A program made the translations under genes and the position numbers. Below, piece by piece: positions 9,823 to 17,643 of a stretch of DNA of 64,000 bases (position 1 is the first letter of the stretch; the number at the start of each line of letters is the position of its first letter). The notes beneath the pieces were generated by a model. It did no database searches. It had not been told where the DNA came from and was given only the letters and a program-made list of their open reading frames with translations. Origin of the DNA: Nocardioides_C sp963700955 (lineage in GTDB: Bacteria > Actinomycetota > Actinomycetes > Propionibacteriales > Nocardioidaceae); contig CAVOZH010000003.1 of assembly GCA_963700955.1 (NCBI GenBank), positions 124,001-188,000 of the forward strand. The letters are read 5' to 3'.

Positions 9823-11032
9823 CCTGACCTCGCCCGACGTCGTCGCGGATCCCTACCCGTACTTCGCCGAGGAGCGCCGCCGCCACCCCGTGGCGTGGCA
9901 CGGGCCGTCGGGCAGGTGGCTCACCTTCGACCACGCGAGCGCCAACGCGGTCCTGCGGCATCGGCGCCTCGGCCGGATCTGGTCCGACAAGCAGCCGGCG
10001 GAGCGGTTCGAGCCGTTCAACCTCCTGCACCGCAACCAGATGATGGAGAACGAGCCGCCCGACCACACACGGCTCCGGCGGCTGGTCGCCGGGGCGTTCG
10101 CCCGCGGCCATGTCGAGCGGCTGCGACCTCGGGTGCGCGCGCTCGCCGAGAGCCTGCTCGCCGAGGTCGACCCGGCCGACTTCGACGTGATCGGGGAGTA
10201 CGCCGAGCCGCTGCCGGTGCTGGTGATCGCCGAGCTGCTCGGTGTCCCGACCGAGCTCGCGCCGCAGCTGCGGTCGTGGTCCCAGGCGATCGTGCGGATG
10301 TACGAGGTCGCCCCGAGCGAGCAGGCGCAGGACGCCGCGGTCACGGCCGCACAGGACTTCGCGGAGATGGTTCGCGAGCTCGCCCGTGACCGTGCCGCCG
10401 CCCCGCGTGACGACCTCGTCAGCGACCTCGTCGCCGCCCGGGTCCCGAGCGGCTCGGACGGTCCGAGCGGCTCGGACGACAAGGCGGCCCGCCTGAGCGA
10501 GGACGAGGTGGTGGCATCCGCCGTACTCCTGCTCAACGCCGGCCACGAGGCGTCGGTGAACGTCTTCGGCAACGGCCTCGTCGCGATGCTCTCGCGTGGG
10601 CTCGAGCCGGTGGTGGGCAGAGTCCCGGAGTGCGTCGAGGAGATGCTCCGGTTCGACTCGGCCCTTCAGCTCTTCGAGCGCACCGCGACCGCCGACGTGA
10701 ACGTCGGTGGGGTCACGGTCGAGAAGGGCCAGAAGGTCGCCGCTCTCCTGGGCGCCGCGAACCGCGACCCGGCCGTGTTCGACCGGGCGGACACCTTCGT
10801 GCCGACGCGCGACCCGAACCCCCACGTGGCGTTCGGGGCGGGGCTGCACTTCTGCCTCGGTGCCCCACTCGCACGCATGGAGCTGGCCGAGTCGTTGGGG
10901 CTGCTGTGGGCCCGCATGCCGGGGCTCCACCTCGTCGGCGAGCCGGAACCGCGGGGCACGTTCGTGCTGCGCGGCTACACCTCTGTCCGCGTGGGCTCGT
11001 CCCACAACACCGTACGCACGACTACCACCTGA
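9803..11032 (+). CDS. Cytochrome P450 inside the nucleoside operon
   Basis: 409-residue soluble bacterial class I P450. Landmarks: I-helix LLNAGHEASVN (244-253), ExxR of the K-helix (Glu280-Arg283), PERF-like region FVPTRDPN, and haem loop FGAGLHFCLGAPLARME with Cys351. The acid-alcohol pair is altered: Glu249 is kept but the usual Thr is Ala250, as in erythromycin P450eryF, where substrate helps oxygen activation. It overlaps cdd by 20 nt and sits 62 nt before thymidine phosphorylase, so it is almost certainly co-transcribed with nucleoside genes. No ferredoxin or reductase is adjacent. Substrate unknown; a nucleoside-derived one is only suggested by position. Confidence 0.9.
   Translation: MPTARIDLTSPDVVADPYPYFAEERRRHPVAWHGPSGRWLTFDHASANAVLRHRRLGRIWSDKQPAERFEPFNLLHRNQMMENEPPDHTRLRRLVAGAFARGHVERLRPRVRALAESLLAEVDPADFDVIGEYAEPLPVLVIAELLGVPTELAPQLRSWSQAIVRMYEVAPSEQAQDAAVTAAQDFAEMVRELARDRAAAPRDDLVSDLVAARVPSGSDGPSGSDDKAARLSEDEVVASAVLLLNAGHEASVNVFGNGLVAMLSRGLEPVVGRVPECVEEMLRFDSALQLFERTATADVNVGGVTVEKGQKVAALLGAANRDPAVFDRADTFVPTRDPNPHVAFGAGLHFCLGAPLARMELAESLGLLWARMPGLHLVGEPEPRGTFVLRGYTSVRVGSSHNTVRTTTT
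10443..10478 (+). repeat. 18-bp in-frame tandem duplication in the P450 gene
   Basis: Two copies of an 18-nt unit (shared core CCGAGCGGCTCGGACG) encode the duplicated peptide PSGSDG/PSGSDD at residues 215-226, in a surface loop before the I-helix. Copies differ only at the first bases. Confidence 0.7.
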
Positions 11033-11094
11033 GCCCCTCACGCAGGACGCACCTGCGCCCGAGAAGGCTCAGCCCACATGAAAGAGGTCCGTTC

Positions 11095-12384
11095 ATGACA
11101 GAAGCGCACGACGCGGTAGAGGTGATCGTCGCCAAGCGCGACGGACACGAGCTCACCGACTCGCAGATCGACTGGGCGGTCGACGCGTACACCAGGGGAG
11201 TGGTGGCCGACGAGCAGATGTCGGCTCTGACCATGGCGATCCTGCTCAACGGGATGAGCCGGCGCGAGATCGCGCGGTGGACCGCGGCGATGATCGCCTC
11301 GGGGGAGCGGATGGACTTCTCGTCGCTCTCGCGGCGTACGGCGGACAAGCACTCGACCGGGGGCGTCGGCGACAAGATCACCCTGCCGCTCGCACCCCTG
11401 GTCGCGGCCCACGGGGTTGCCGTGCCGCAGCTCTCGGGGCGCGGCCTCGGCCACACCGGCGGCACTCTCGACAAGCTGGAGTCGATCCCCGGCTGGCGCG
11501 CCGACCTCGGCAACGACGAGATGATGCGTCAGCTCGAGGAGGTCGGCGCGGTGATCTGCGCGGCCGGGGCGGGACTGGCGCCGGCGGACAAGAAGCTCTA
11601 CGCCCTCCGTGACGTCACGGGCACGGTCGAGGCGATCCCGCTGATCGCCAGCTCGATCATGAGCAAGAAGATCGCGGAGGGCACCGGGGCCCTCGTGCTC
11701 GACGTCAAGGTCGGCACCGGTGCCTTCATGAAGGAGCTCGACCAGGCCCGCGAGCTCGCGGAGACCATGGTGGCCCTCGGCAAGGACGCAGGGGTGCAGA
11801 CGGTGGCCCTGCTCACCGACATGTACACCCCGCTCGGGCTCACCGCCGGTAACGCCCTCGAGGTGCGCGAGTCGGTCGAGGTCCTCGCCGGCGGAGGGCC
11901 CGCTGACGTGGTGGAGCTGACGCTTGCGCTCGCGCGGGAGATGCTCTCCGCCGCGGGCGTCACCGACGTCGACCCCGCTGAGAAGCTCGCCGACGGCTCT
12001 GCGATGGACACCTGGAAGGCGATGATCCGTGCTCAGGACGGCGACCCCGACGCGCAGCTGCCGACGGCACGGGAGACCCACGTGGTGAACGCTCCGGCCA
12101 CCGGCGTGCTCACACGTCTCGACGCGATGGCGGTCGGCATGGCGGCGTGGCGTCTCGGGGCCGGTCGTGCGCGCAAGGAGGACCCCGTGCAGGCCGGAGC
12201 AGGGGTCGAGATGCACGCGAAGCCAGGTGACCGGGTGACCGAGGGGCAGCCCCTGCTGACCCTGCACACCGACGACCCCGGGCGCTTCGAGCGGGCCCTG
12301 GACGGTCTCCTCGACGGCGTGGACGTCGCGAGCGACGAGGCGTCGTACACGCCCCGCCCCCTCGTGATCGACCGGGTCAGCTGA
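11095..12384 (+). CDS. deoA: Thymidine (pyrimidine-nucleoside) phosphorylase
   Basis: 429-residue cytosolic enzyme that splits thymidine or deoxyuridine with phosphate into base and 2-deoxyribose-1-phosphate. Signature residues: KHSTGGVGDK (85-94) for phosphate, and SGRGLGHTGGTLDKLES (114-130), the family signature. The C-terminal domain with AVGMAAWRLGAGR and KPGDRV is complete. ATG 11095 is preceded by AAAGAGG. Downstream steps are provided in this window by the phosphopentomutase at 20909 and aldolase at 19146. Its end overlaps the convergent MaoC gene by 8 nt. Confidence 0.95.
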   Translation: MTEAHDAVEVIVAKRDGHELTDSQIDWAVDAYTRGVVADEQMSALTMAILLNGMSRREIARWTAAMIASGERMDFSSLSRRTADKHSTGGVGDKITLPLAPLVAAHGVAVPQLSGRGLGHTGGTLDKLESIPGWRADLGNDEMMRQLEEVGAVICAAGAGLAPADKKLYALRDVTGTVEAIPLIASSIMSKKIAEGTGALVLDVKVGTGAFMKELDQARELAETMVALGKDAGVQTVALLTDMYTPLGLTAGNALEVRESVEVLAGGGPADVVELTLALAREMLSAAGVTDVDPAEKLADGSAMDTWKAMIRAQDGDPDAQLPTARETHVVNAPATGVLTRLDAMAVGMAAWRLGAGRARKEDPVQAGAGVEMHAKPGDRVTEGQPLLTLHTDDPGRFERALDGLLDGVDVASDEASYTPRPLVIDRVS

Positions 12385-12829
12385 GCAGCAGCACCACGGT
12401 CTCGGCGACGCAGGCCGGCTTGTCCTCGCCCTCGATCTCGATGACGTAGCGGGTCACCAGCTGCTTGCCGGCCGGGATGTCGGTGACCTCGGCGAGGGTC
12501 GCGGTGCACCGGACCCGCGAGCCGACCTTGACCGGGTTGGGGAAGCGGACCTTGTTCACGCCGTAGTTGAGCTTGGCGCCCGGGGTCTCGAGCGAGAAGA
12601 TCTGCGACGCGAAGAGCGGCACGAGCGAGAGGGTCAGGTAGCCGTGCGCGATCGTGCCGCCGAAGGGCCCGTCCTTCGCGCGCTCGACGTCCACGTGGAT
12701 CCACTGGTGGTCGCCGGTCGCGTCCGCGAAGGCGTTGACGCGCTCCTGGTCGACGGTGAGCCAGTCACTGGTGCCGAGCTCCTCGCCCGCCGCTCGACCG
12801 ACTTCGTCGAAGGTCTTGAAAACGCGCAT
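12377..12829 (-). CDS. MaoC-family (R)-specific enoyl-CoA hydratase
   Basis: 150-residue single hot-dog-fold protein that hydrates trans-2-enoyl-CoA. The hydratase-2 motif is visible as ADATGDHQWIHVD (35-47; catalytic Asp and His) followed by GPFGGTIAHGYLTLSL. Length is normal for one-domain MaoC proteins. The start is supported by AGAGAGG five nucleotides upstream. It points away from the cupin gene and overlaps deoA tail-to-tail. Unrelated in function to the nucleoside genes as far as can be seen. Confidence 0.9.
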   Translation of the reverse strand: MRVFKTFDEVGRAAGEELGTSDWLTVDQERVNAFADATGDHQWIHVDVERAKDGPFGGTIAHGYLTLSLVPLFASQIFSLETPGAKLNYGVNKVRFPNPVKVGSRVRCTATLAEVTDIPAGKQLVTRYVIEIEGEDKPACVAETVVLLLS

Positions 12830-12864
12830 GGTCGCCTCTCTGGTCCGGATGCAAGGATGTCGTC

Positions 12865-13242
12865 ATGGCTGAACTTATCCCTGCCCCGACGCGCATCCCC
12901 GTCCCGGGTGGCAAGGTCATCGACGAGTACGTCGGACGTGTCACCACCGGCACCGAGTCCGTCTCGGTCGCCCACATGATCGCCCCTGGCGGCTGGACCG
13001 AGCCGGCGCAGCAGCCGGAGTTCGACGAGGTGACCGTCGTGCTCAGTGGCGTCGTCCTCGTCGAGGTGACCGACGGCGACGGGTCCACCACTCTCGAGGT
13101 GCCCGCCGGCCAGGCCGTCGTCACGAAGGCGGGGGAGCGGGTGCGGTACTCCACGGGACAGGAGCAGACGGAGTACATCGCGGTCTGCCTGCCGGCGTTC
13201 TCGCCCGACACCGTCAACCGCGACCCCGAGCCGGCCGCATGA
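12865..13242 (+). CDS. Cupin-domain protein coupled to adenosine deaminase
   Basis: 125-residue single cupin barrel. FDEVTVVLSGVVLVEV (52-67) and VPAGQAVVTKAGERVRY (80-96) correspond to the two cupin motifs. Motif 1 has no clear HxH pair: the expected metal His positions are Gln/Glu/Asp (QQPEFDEV), so metal binding is uncertain. ATG has AAGGA upstream. It ends in an ATGA overlap with adenosine deaminase, so the two are translated together. The family includes ethanolamine-utilisation EutQ-like and sugar-binding proteins; I cannot assign a function. Confidence 0.75.
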   Translation: MAELIPAPTRIPVPGGKVIDEYVGRVTTGTESVSVAHMIAPGGWTEPAQQPEFDEVTVVLSGVVLVEVTDGDGSTTLEVPAGQAVVTKAGERVRYSTGQEQTEYIAVCLPAFSPDTVNRDPEPAA

Positions 13243-14345
13243 CCGCGACCGAGGAGATCCTCCTGCCGACCCACGACCAGGTGCACCGGGCCCCGAAGGT
13301 GCTCCTGCACGACCACCTCGACGGAGGTCTGCGTCCCCAGACGATCCTCGACCTCGCACCCGGCGCCGGGCACACCCTCCCTGCGGACGACGCGGGGTCG
13401 CTCGGCAAGTGGTTCGAGGACGCCGCGAACTCCGGGTCCCTCGAGCGCTACCTCGAGACGTTCGACCACACCGTCGCGGTCATGCAGTCCGCCGAGAACC
13501 TCCGCCGCGTCGCGCAGGAGTGCGTCGAGGATCTGGCCGAGGACGGCGTCGTGTACGCCGAGGTGCGCTACGCCCCGGAGCAGCACCTGCAGGACGGTCT
13601 CTCGCTGGAGCAGGTCGTCGAGGCCGTCAAGGCGGGCTTCGAGGCGGGGGAGGAGCAGGCGGCCGCGAGCGGTCAGCCGATCGTCGTACGCCAGCTCCTG
13701 ACCGCGATGCGTCACCAGGCCAACTCGCGTGAGATCGCGGAGCTCGTGGTGAGGTACCGCGACGAGGGCGTGCTCGGCTTCGACATCGCCGGCGCCGAGG
13801 CCGGGTTCCCACCCACGCGCCACCTCGACGCCTTCGAGTACCTCCAGCGCGAGAACGCGCACTTCACGATCCACGCCGGCGAGGCCTTCGGGCTGCCGTC
13901 GATCTGGGAGGCGATCCAGTGGTGCGGCGCCGACCGGCTCGGCCACGGCGTGCGGATCATCGACGACATCACGCAGGGAGCGGACGGTGGCTACGTGCTC
14001 GGTCGGCTCGCGTCGTACGTCCGCGACAAGCGGATTCCCTTGGAGATGTGCCCCAGCTCCAACGTGCAGACCGGCGCGGCCAGCTCGATCGCGGAGCACC
14101 CGATCGGCATCTTGAAGCAGCTCGGTTTCCGGGTGACGGTCAACACCGACAACCGGCTGATGAGCGGGACGTCGGTGACCGACGAGATGTTCGCCCTCGT
14201 CGAGGCGTTCGGCTACACGCTGGATGACCTGCGCTGGTTCACGATCAACGCCATGAAGTCGGCCTTCCTGCCCTTCGACGAGCGGCTTGACATCATCAAC
14301 ACCGAGATCAAGCCCGCCTATGCGGTTCTGAAGGCGATGGTCTAG
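13239..14345 (+). CDS. add: Adenosine deaminase
   Basis: 368-residue zinc-dependent TIM-barrel enzyme converting adenosine/deoxyadenosine to inosine/deoxyinosine. Visible zinc and catalytic residues: LHDHLDGGLRP (His24, His26), HAGEAFG (His and catalytic Glu), RLGHGVRI (catalytic His), and NTDNRLMSGTSVTDE (zinc Asp pair). Start ATG overlaps the cupin stop by four bases. Product inosine would be split by the purine nucleoside phosphorylase at 24429-25241, tying it to the same salvage/catabolic scheme. Confidence 0.95.
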   Translation: MTATEEILLPTHDQVHRAPKVLLHDHLDGGLRPQTILDLAPGAGHTLPADDAGSLGKWFEDAANSGSLERYLETFDHTVAVMQSAENLRRVAQECVEDLAEDGVVYAEVRYAPEQHLQDGLSLEQVVEAVKAGFEAGEEQAAASGQPIVVRQLLTAMRHQANSREIAELVVRYRDEGVLGFDIAGAEAGFPPTRHLDAFEYLQRENAHFTIHAGEAFGLPSIWEAIQWCGADRLGHGVRIIDDITQGADGGYVLGRLASYVRDKRIPLEMCPSSNVQTGAASSIAEHPIGILKQLGFRVTVNTDNRLMSGTSVTDEMFALVEAFGYTLDDLRWFTINAMKSAFLPFDERLDIINTEIKPAYAVLKAMV

Positions 14346-14350
14346 CGAGG

Positions 14351-14356
14351 TAAGGT
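14351..14356 (+). promoter_or_regulatory. Possible -10 element (TAAGGT) for the VWA gene
   Basis: TAAGGT lies 31 nt before the ATG at 14388. The predicted short leader then contains the strong ribosome-binding site GGGAGGAG (14371-14378), so this gene, unlike many here, is probably not leaderless. Confidence 0.4.
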
Positions 14357-14387
14357 CCTCCCGGGCACATGGGAGGAGACCCGAAGA

Positions 14388-16046
14388 ATGGCTGGACGCC
14401 ATAGTGCGCCCGGGCGCGAGCGACTGGGCGCTGGTTCGCGCGCTCGGTCACGCAAGCGGTCCCGTGTGCTACCGGTGCTGTTGATGCTGCTGGCGGCGAT
14501 GGTCGTCGGTGCCGGCGCGTTCGCCGTGGTCGGCAAGGAGCCGAAGACGGAGGCCGGCTGCGACAGCACGGTGAAGGTCCGGCTCGCTGCGGCCGCCGAG
14601 ATCGCCCCCGTCCTGGGGAAGGCGACCAGCGACCTCGAGGCCGACGAGGTCAAGGCAGCGGGCGCCTGCGTCGACTACGACGTGGAGGCGGTTGCGCCGG
14701 AGCAGGTGGCTGAAGAGCTGTCTTCCCAGCCGACGAAGGCGCCGGACCTGTGGGTCCCCGACTTCTCCGTCTGGCTCACCCGGGCCACGCAGTCCGGCGC
14801 CGCACCCGCGACCGTCTCGAAGTCCCTCGCCAAGTCGCCCGTCGTCGTCGTGGGCCGCGACGTGAAGGCGCCGTCCTCCTGGCGTGAGGTCGGCATGAAC
14901 ACGGTCGCCTACCTCGACCCGTTGACCAGCTCCGCCAGCACCGCCGCCCTGCTCTCCGCCTTCGGCGAGATGGCCGTGACAGGCGCTACCCGGACCGAGA
15001 TGGGCGCCATGATGGTGCCGCTCGCACAGAGGTACGGCGCCCAGCCGAACAAGCCCAAGACCGTCGACGACGTCGCCCAGGCCGCGGAGCAGGGCGCCCT
15101 CGGCGTGATGACCGAGCAGCAGCTCGTCAGCGTCCAGAGTGCGGGCCGGGGCGACGGGCTCACCGCAGCCGTCCCCGCGCCCGGCACGATGGTCCTCGAC
15201 TACCCGTTGGCAGCAGTCTCGCCCGAGGAGGCGGTGCAGGAAGCCGGCCGTCAGCTCGCGGAGTACCTTGCCGGCTCCCGCGGCACCGAGCTGCTGGCGG
15301 ACAACGGGTTCCGCGATCCCGAGAACACCCCGCTGGGCTCGGGTGGCGGCCTTGGCAAGGGCGACCTGAAGGTGCTCCCCTCCCCCGACGCGGAGGCGGT
15401 GTCCGGAGCGCTCAGGCAGTGGTCGGTGCTCACCGTCCCCTCTCGCAGCCTCGCGGTCGTCGACGTGTCCGGCTCGATGGACTTCGCCGACGCCGGCCGG
15501 TCGCGGATCTCCCTGGCTGTCGCGGCGGCGGGCGGAGCACTCGAGCTCTTCCCCGACAACGCCGAGATCGGGCTCTGGGCCTTCTCGGTGGGGCTCGGCG
15601 GTGGCAACCGGGACTACACCTCGCTGGCGCCGATCCGCACCCTGGGCTCGACCTCGAAAGGTCGGTCCCACCGAGACGAGCTCGCCACGGCGATGCGCAA
15701 GCTGCCCGGGATGACCCACGGTGGGACGGGGCTCTACGACACCACGCTCGCCGCGGTCCGCACCGTGCAGGACGACTACGACGCCCGCGCGGTCAACACC
15801 GTCATCCTCCTCACCGACGGCGAGAACGACGATCCGGGCAGCCTCTCCCTGCAGGAGCTCGTGAGCACGATCCAGCGCGAGCGGGACCCCGCCCGGCCGG
15901 TTCCCGTCATCGCGATCGGCATGGGCCCCGAGGCGGATGCGAAGGCGTTGGAGCGGATCGCCGGGGCCACGGGAGGGCGGAGCTACGTCGCACGCAACCC
16001 GGCGGACATCTCCGAGGTGTTCATCGACGCAATGCTCAGGCGCTAG
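14388..16046 (+). CDS. Membrane-anchored periplasmic-binding/VWA fusion protein
   Basis: 552 residues. Basic N-terminus (RSRKRSR) then one signal-anchor helix (about 27-49), so the rest is extracytoplasmic. Residues about 55-325 resemble a type 2 solute-binding protein (VRLAAAAEIAPVLGKAT; LWVPDFSVWL; LDYPLAAVSPEEA). The C-terminal part is a von Willebrand A domain: MIDAS motif DVSGSMDF beginning at Asp359, THGGTGLYDT, and LLTDGENDD. The combination resembles actinobacterial VWA proteins of the CHAD/extracellular binding group. Single-gene unit between add and a convergent kinase gene. Role unknown; a metal-dependent protein-protein contact at the cell surface is inference. Confidence 0.82.
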   Translation: MAGRHSAPGRERLGAGSRARSRKRSRVLPVLLMLLAAMVVGAGAFAVVGKEPKTEAGCDSTVKVRLAAAAEIAPVLGKATSDLEADEVKAAGACVDYDVEAVAPEQVAEELSSQPTKAPDLWVPDFSVWLTRATQSGAAPATVSKSLAKSPVVVVGRDVKAPSSWREVGMNTVAYLDPLTSSASTAALLSAFGEMAVTGATRTEMGAMMVPLAQRYGAQPNKPKTVDDVAQAAEQGALGVMTEQQLVSVQSAGRGDGLTAAVPAPGTMVLDYPLAAVSPEEAVQEAGRQLAEYLAGSRGTELLADNGFRDPENTPLGSGGGLGKGDLKVLPSPDAEAVSGALRQWSVLTVPSRSLAVVDVSGSMDFADAGRSRISLAVAAAGGALELFPDNAEIGLWAFSVGLGGGNRDYTSLAPIRTLGSTSKGRSHRDELATAMRKLPGMTHGGTGLYDTTLAAVRTVQDDYDARAVNTVILLTDGENDDPGSLSLQELVSTIQRERDPARPVPVIAIGMGPEADAKALERIAGATGGRSYVARNPADISEVFIDAMLRR

Positions 16047-16054
16047 CTAGCCCT

Positions 16055-16690
16055 TCAGGGCTCCTGTCCCAGGACGCCATGGTCGGGCAGGGGAGTCGTC
16101 CCGAGAAGGCGGCTCACGTGCCGGTAGGCCTCCTCCGAAGTCATCGGCGTGCAGCCGAGCGCGACTGCGTGGGCGACGACCTGGGGCTCGCCCCGCAGCA
16201 GCATCACCCCGCGATGGAGAAGGACGAGTGGGTGCTTGCGCCGCTCTTGCAGATCACGGGTGAGCCGGCGCCAGAAGGTCAGGACGCGGTGGTTTCGCAC
16301 GCAGATCGCGTCCGCGAGCAGCCCTCGCGACCGGCAGTCCTGCACGACCTCCTGCGCGAAGATCCCTTCGGCGACGAAGTACGCCGCTTCCTGTACGTCG
16401 AGGATCCGGTGGCCGGTGCGGCCGTCGTGCGCGATGTCGTACACCGGCACGTCGGCCCGCCCGTCACGGCACAGGGACTCGATCGCCTCGAGTGCCTCCT
16501 TCAGGTGCCATGACTCCGGGTCGTCCCAGTCGACGATCGACTCGTGCCCCAGACCGATGCGTGGCAGGGAGGGGTCGGAGCCGTCCTTGTAGAAGTCGTC
16601 GAGGTTGAGCACGGGGAGACCGATGCGACGCGAGAGACGGGACTTGCCCGATCCGGAGGGACCAGCGAGGACGATGACTCGGGCGCGCAC
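16055..16690 (-). CDS. Uridine kinase-like P-loop protein
   Basis: 211 residues with Walker A GPSGSGKS (10-17), NLDDFYKDG (29-37) matching the uridine kinase substrate loop, DWDDPESW, and VAEGIFAQE. These are hallmarks of the uridine kinase/phosphoribulokinase family, which phosphorylates uridine or cytidine to the nucleotide. Start GTG 16690 has no ribosome-binding site but a CAGAAT six nucleotides upstream, close to the leaderless pattern. Functionally it fits pyrimidine salvage next to cdd/deoA, but the exact nucleoside specificity is not provable. Confidence 0.82.
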   Translation of the reverse strand: MRARVIVLAGPSGSGKSRLSRRIGLPVLNLDDFYKDGSDPSLPRIGLGHESIVDWDDPESWHLKEALEAIESLCRDGRADVPVYDIAHDGRTGHRILDVQEAAYFVAEGIFAQEVVQDCRSRGLLADAICVRNHRVLTFWRRLTRDLQERRKHPLVLLHRGVMLLRGEPQVVAHAVALGCTPMTSEEAYRHVSRLLGTTPLPDHGVLGQEP

Positions 16691-16747
16691 CGGGACATTC
16701 TGCCCTTGCTCGGCGCGCGCCCGGGGATCGGGGGGTCGGCGAGGGGC

Positions 16748-17643
16748 TCAGATCCCGATCGGGTGCCAGACGGTCTTGGTCTCCAGGAACGCGGTCATCC
16801 GCTCGATGCCGGGCTCGACCGACCAGTCGGGCTCGGCGGCCGGGGCGCGGACGACTCGCTTGAGGTTCTCCGCCGCGGCGACCTCGAGCTCACGGGCGTG
16901 CTCGGGGTCCCCTGCGGCGCCGGTCAGGTCGATGGCGTTGACGTCCATGTGCGAGGCCAGGGTCGGAACCGTGTCGGCGAGGCGTCCGGTCAGCACGTTC
17001 ACGACACCGCCGGGCACGTCGGAGGTGGCCAGCACCTCGGAGAACGTGATGGCCGGGAGGGGACGGGCGTAGGAGGACGTCACGACACAGGTGTTGCCCG
17101 TGACGATGACCGGGGCGACGACCGAGACCAGCCCCAGGAGTGAGGACTCCTGCGGGGCAAGCACCGCGACGACGCCGGTGGGGTCGGGCAGGGAGAAGTT
17201 GAAGTACGGTCCCGCGACCGGGTTGGCCCCGCCCACGACCTGGGCGATCTTGTCGGCCCAGCCGGCGTACCAGACGAGGCGGTCCACGGCGGTGTCCACG
17301 GCGGTCTCGGCCTGGCGCTTGGAGGTCCCCTCGCCGAGGCCGACCTCCTCGACGAACTGGTTGCGGCGGCCCTCGAGGACCTCCGCGATCCGGTAGAGCA
17401 CCTGGCCGCGGTTGTAGGCGGTGCGTGAGGACCAGCCACCGAAGGCCTTGCGGGCTGCGGCGACCGCGTCGCGTGCGTCCTTGCGGGAGGCGTAGGAGGC
17501 GTTGGCCAGGAACCGCCCCTTGGGTCGGTGACCTCGTAGGAGCGGCCGGACTCCGAGCGCGGGAACGCGCCTGCGACGTACAGCTTGTAGGTCTTGCGCA
17601 CGTCCAGGCGCGCGCCGCTGCCGATACTGGGGGTGGGTGTCAT
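16748..17643 (-). pseudogene. Short aldehyde dehydrogenase-like protein, frameshifted
   Basis: The N-terminal 40 residues (from ATG 17643, MTPTPSIGSG... to YEVTD) and the remaining about 257 residues (KGRFLANASY... to KTVWHPIGI) are in different frames. Adding one base to the GGG run at 17522-17524 (a C run on the coding strand) restores one 298-residue protein. Even repaired it is only the NAD-binding half of an aldehyde dehydrogenase: the NAD-binding Lys position is Ser (VVTSSYARP) and the catalytic Cys segment is missing. The ATGA overlap with the full-length enzyme upstream suggests a partner subunit rather than decay. The indel could be a mutation or a sequencing error. Confidence 0.8.

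Noticed and set aside
10443..10478. Inverted repeat CCGAGC/GCTCGG in the P450 gene as an operator
   Set aside because: It is explained by the duplicated Gly-Ser-Asp codons; position inside a coding loop gives no support for regulation.
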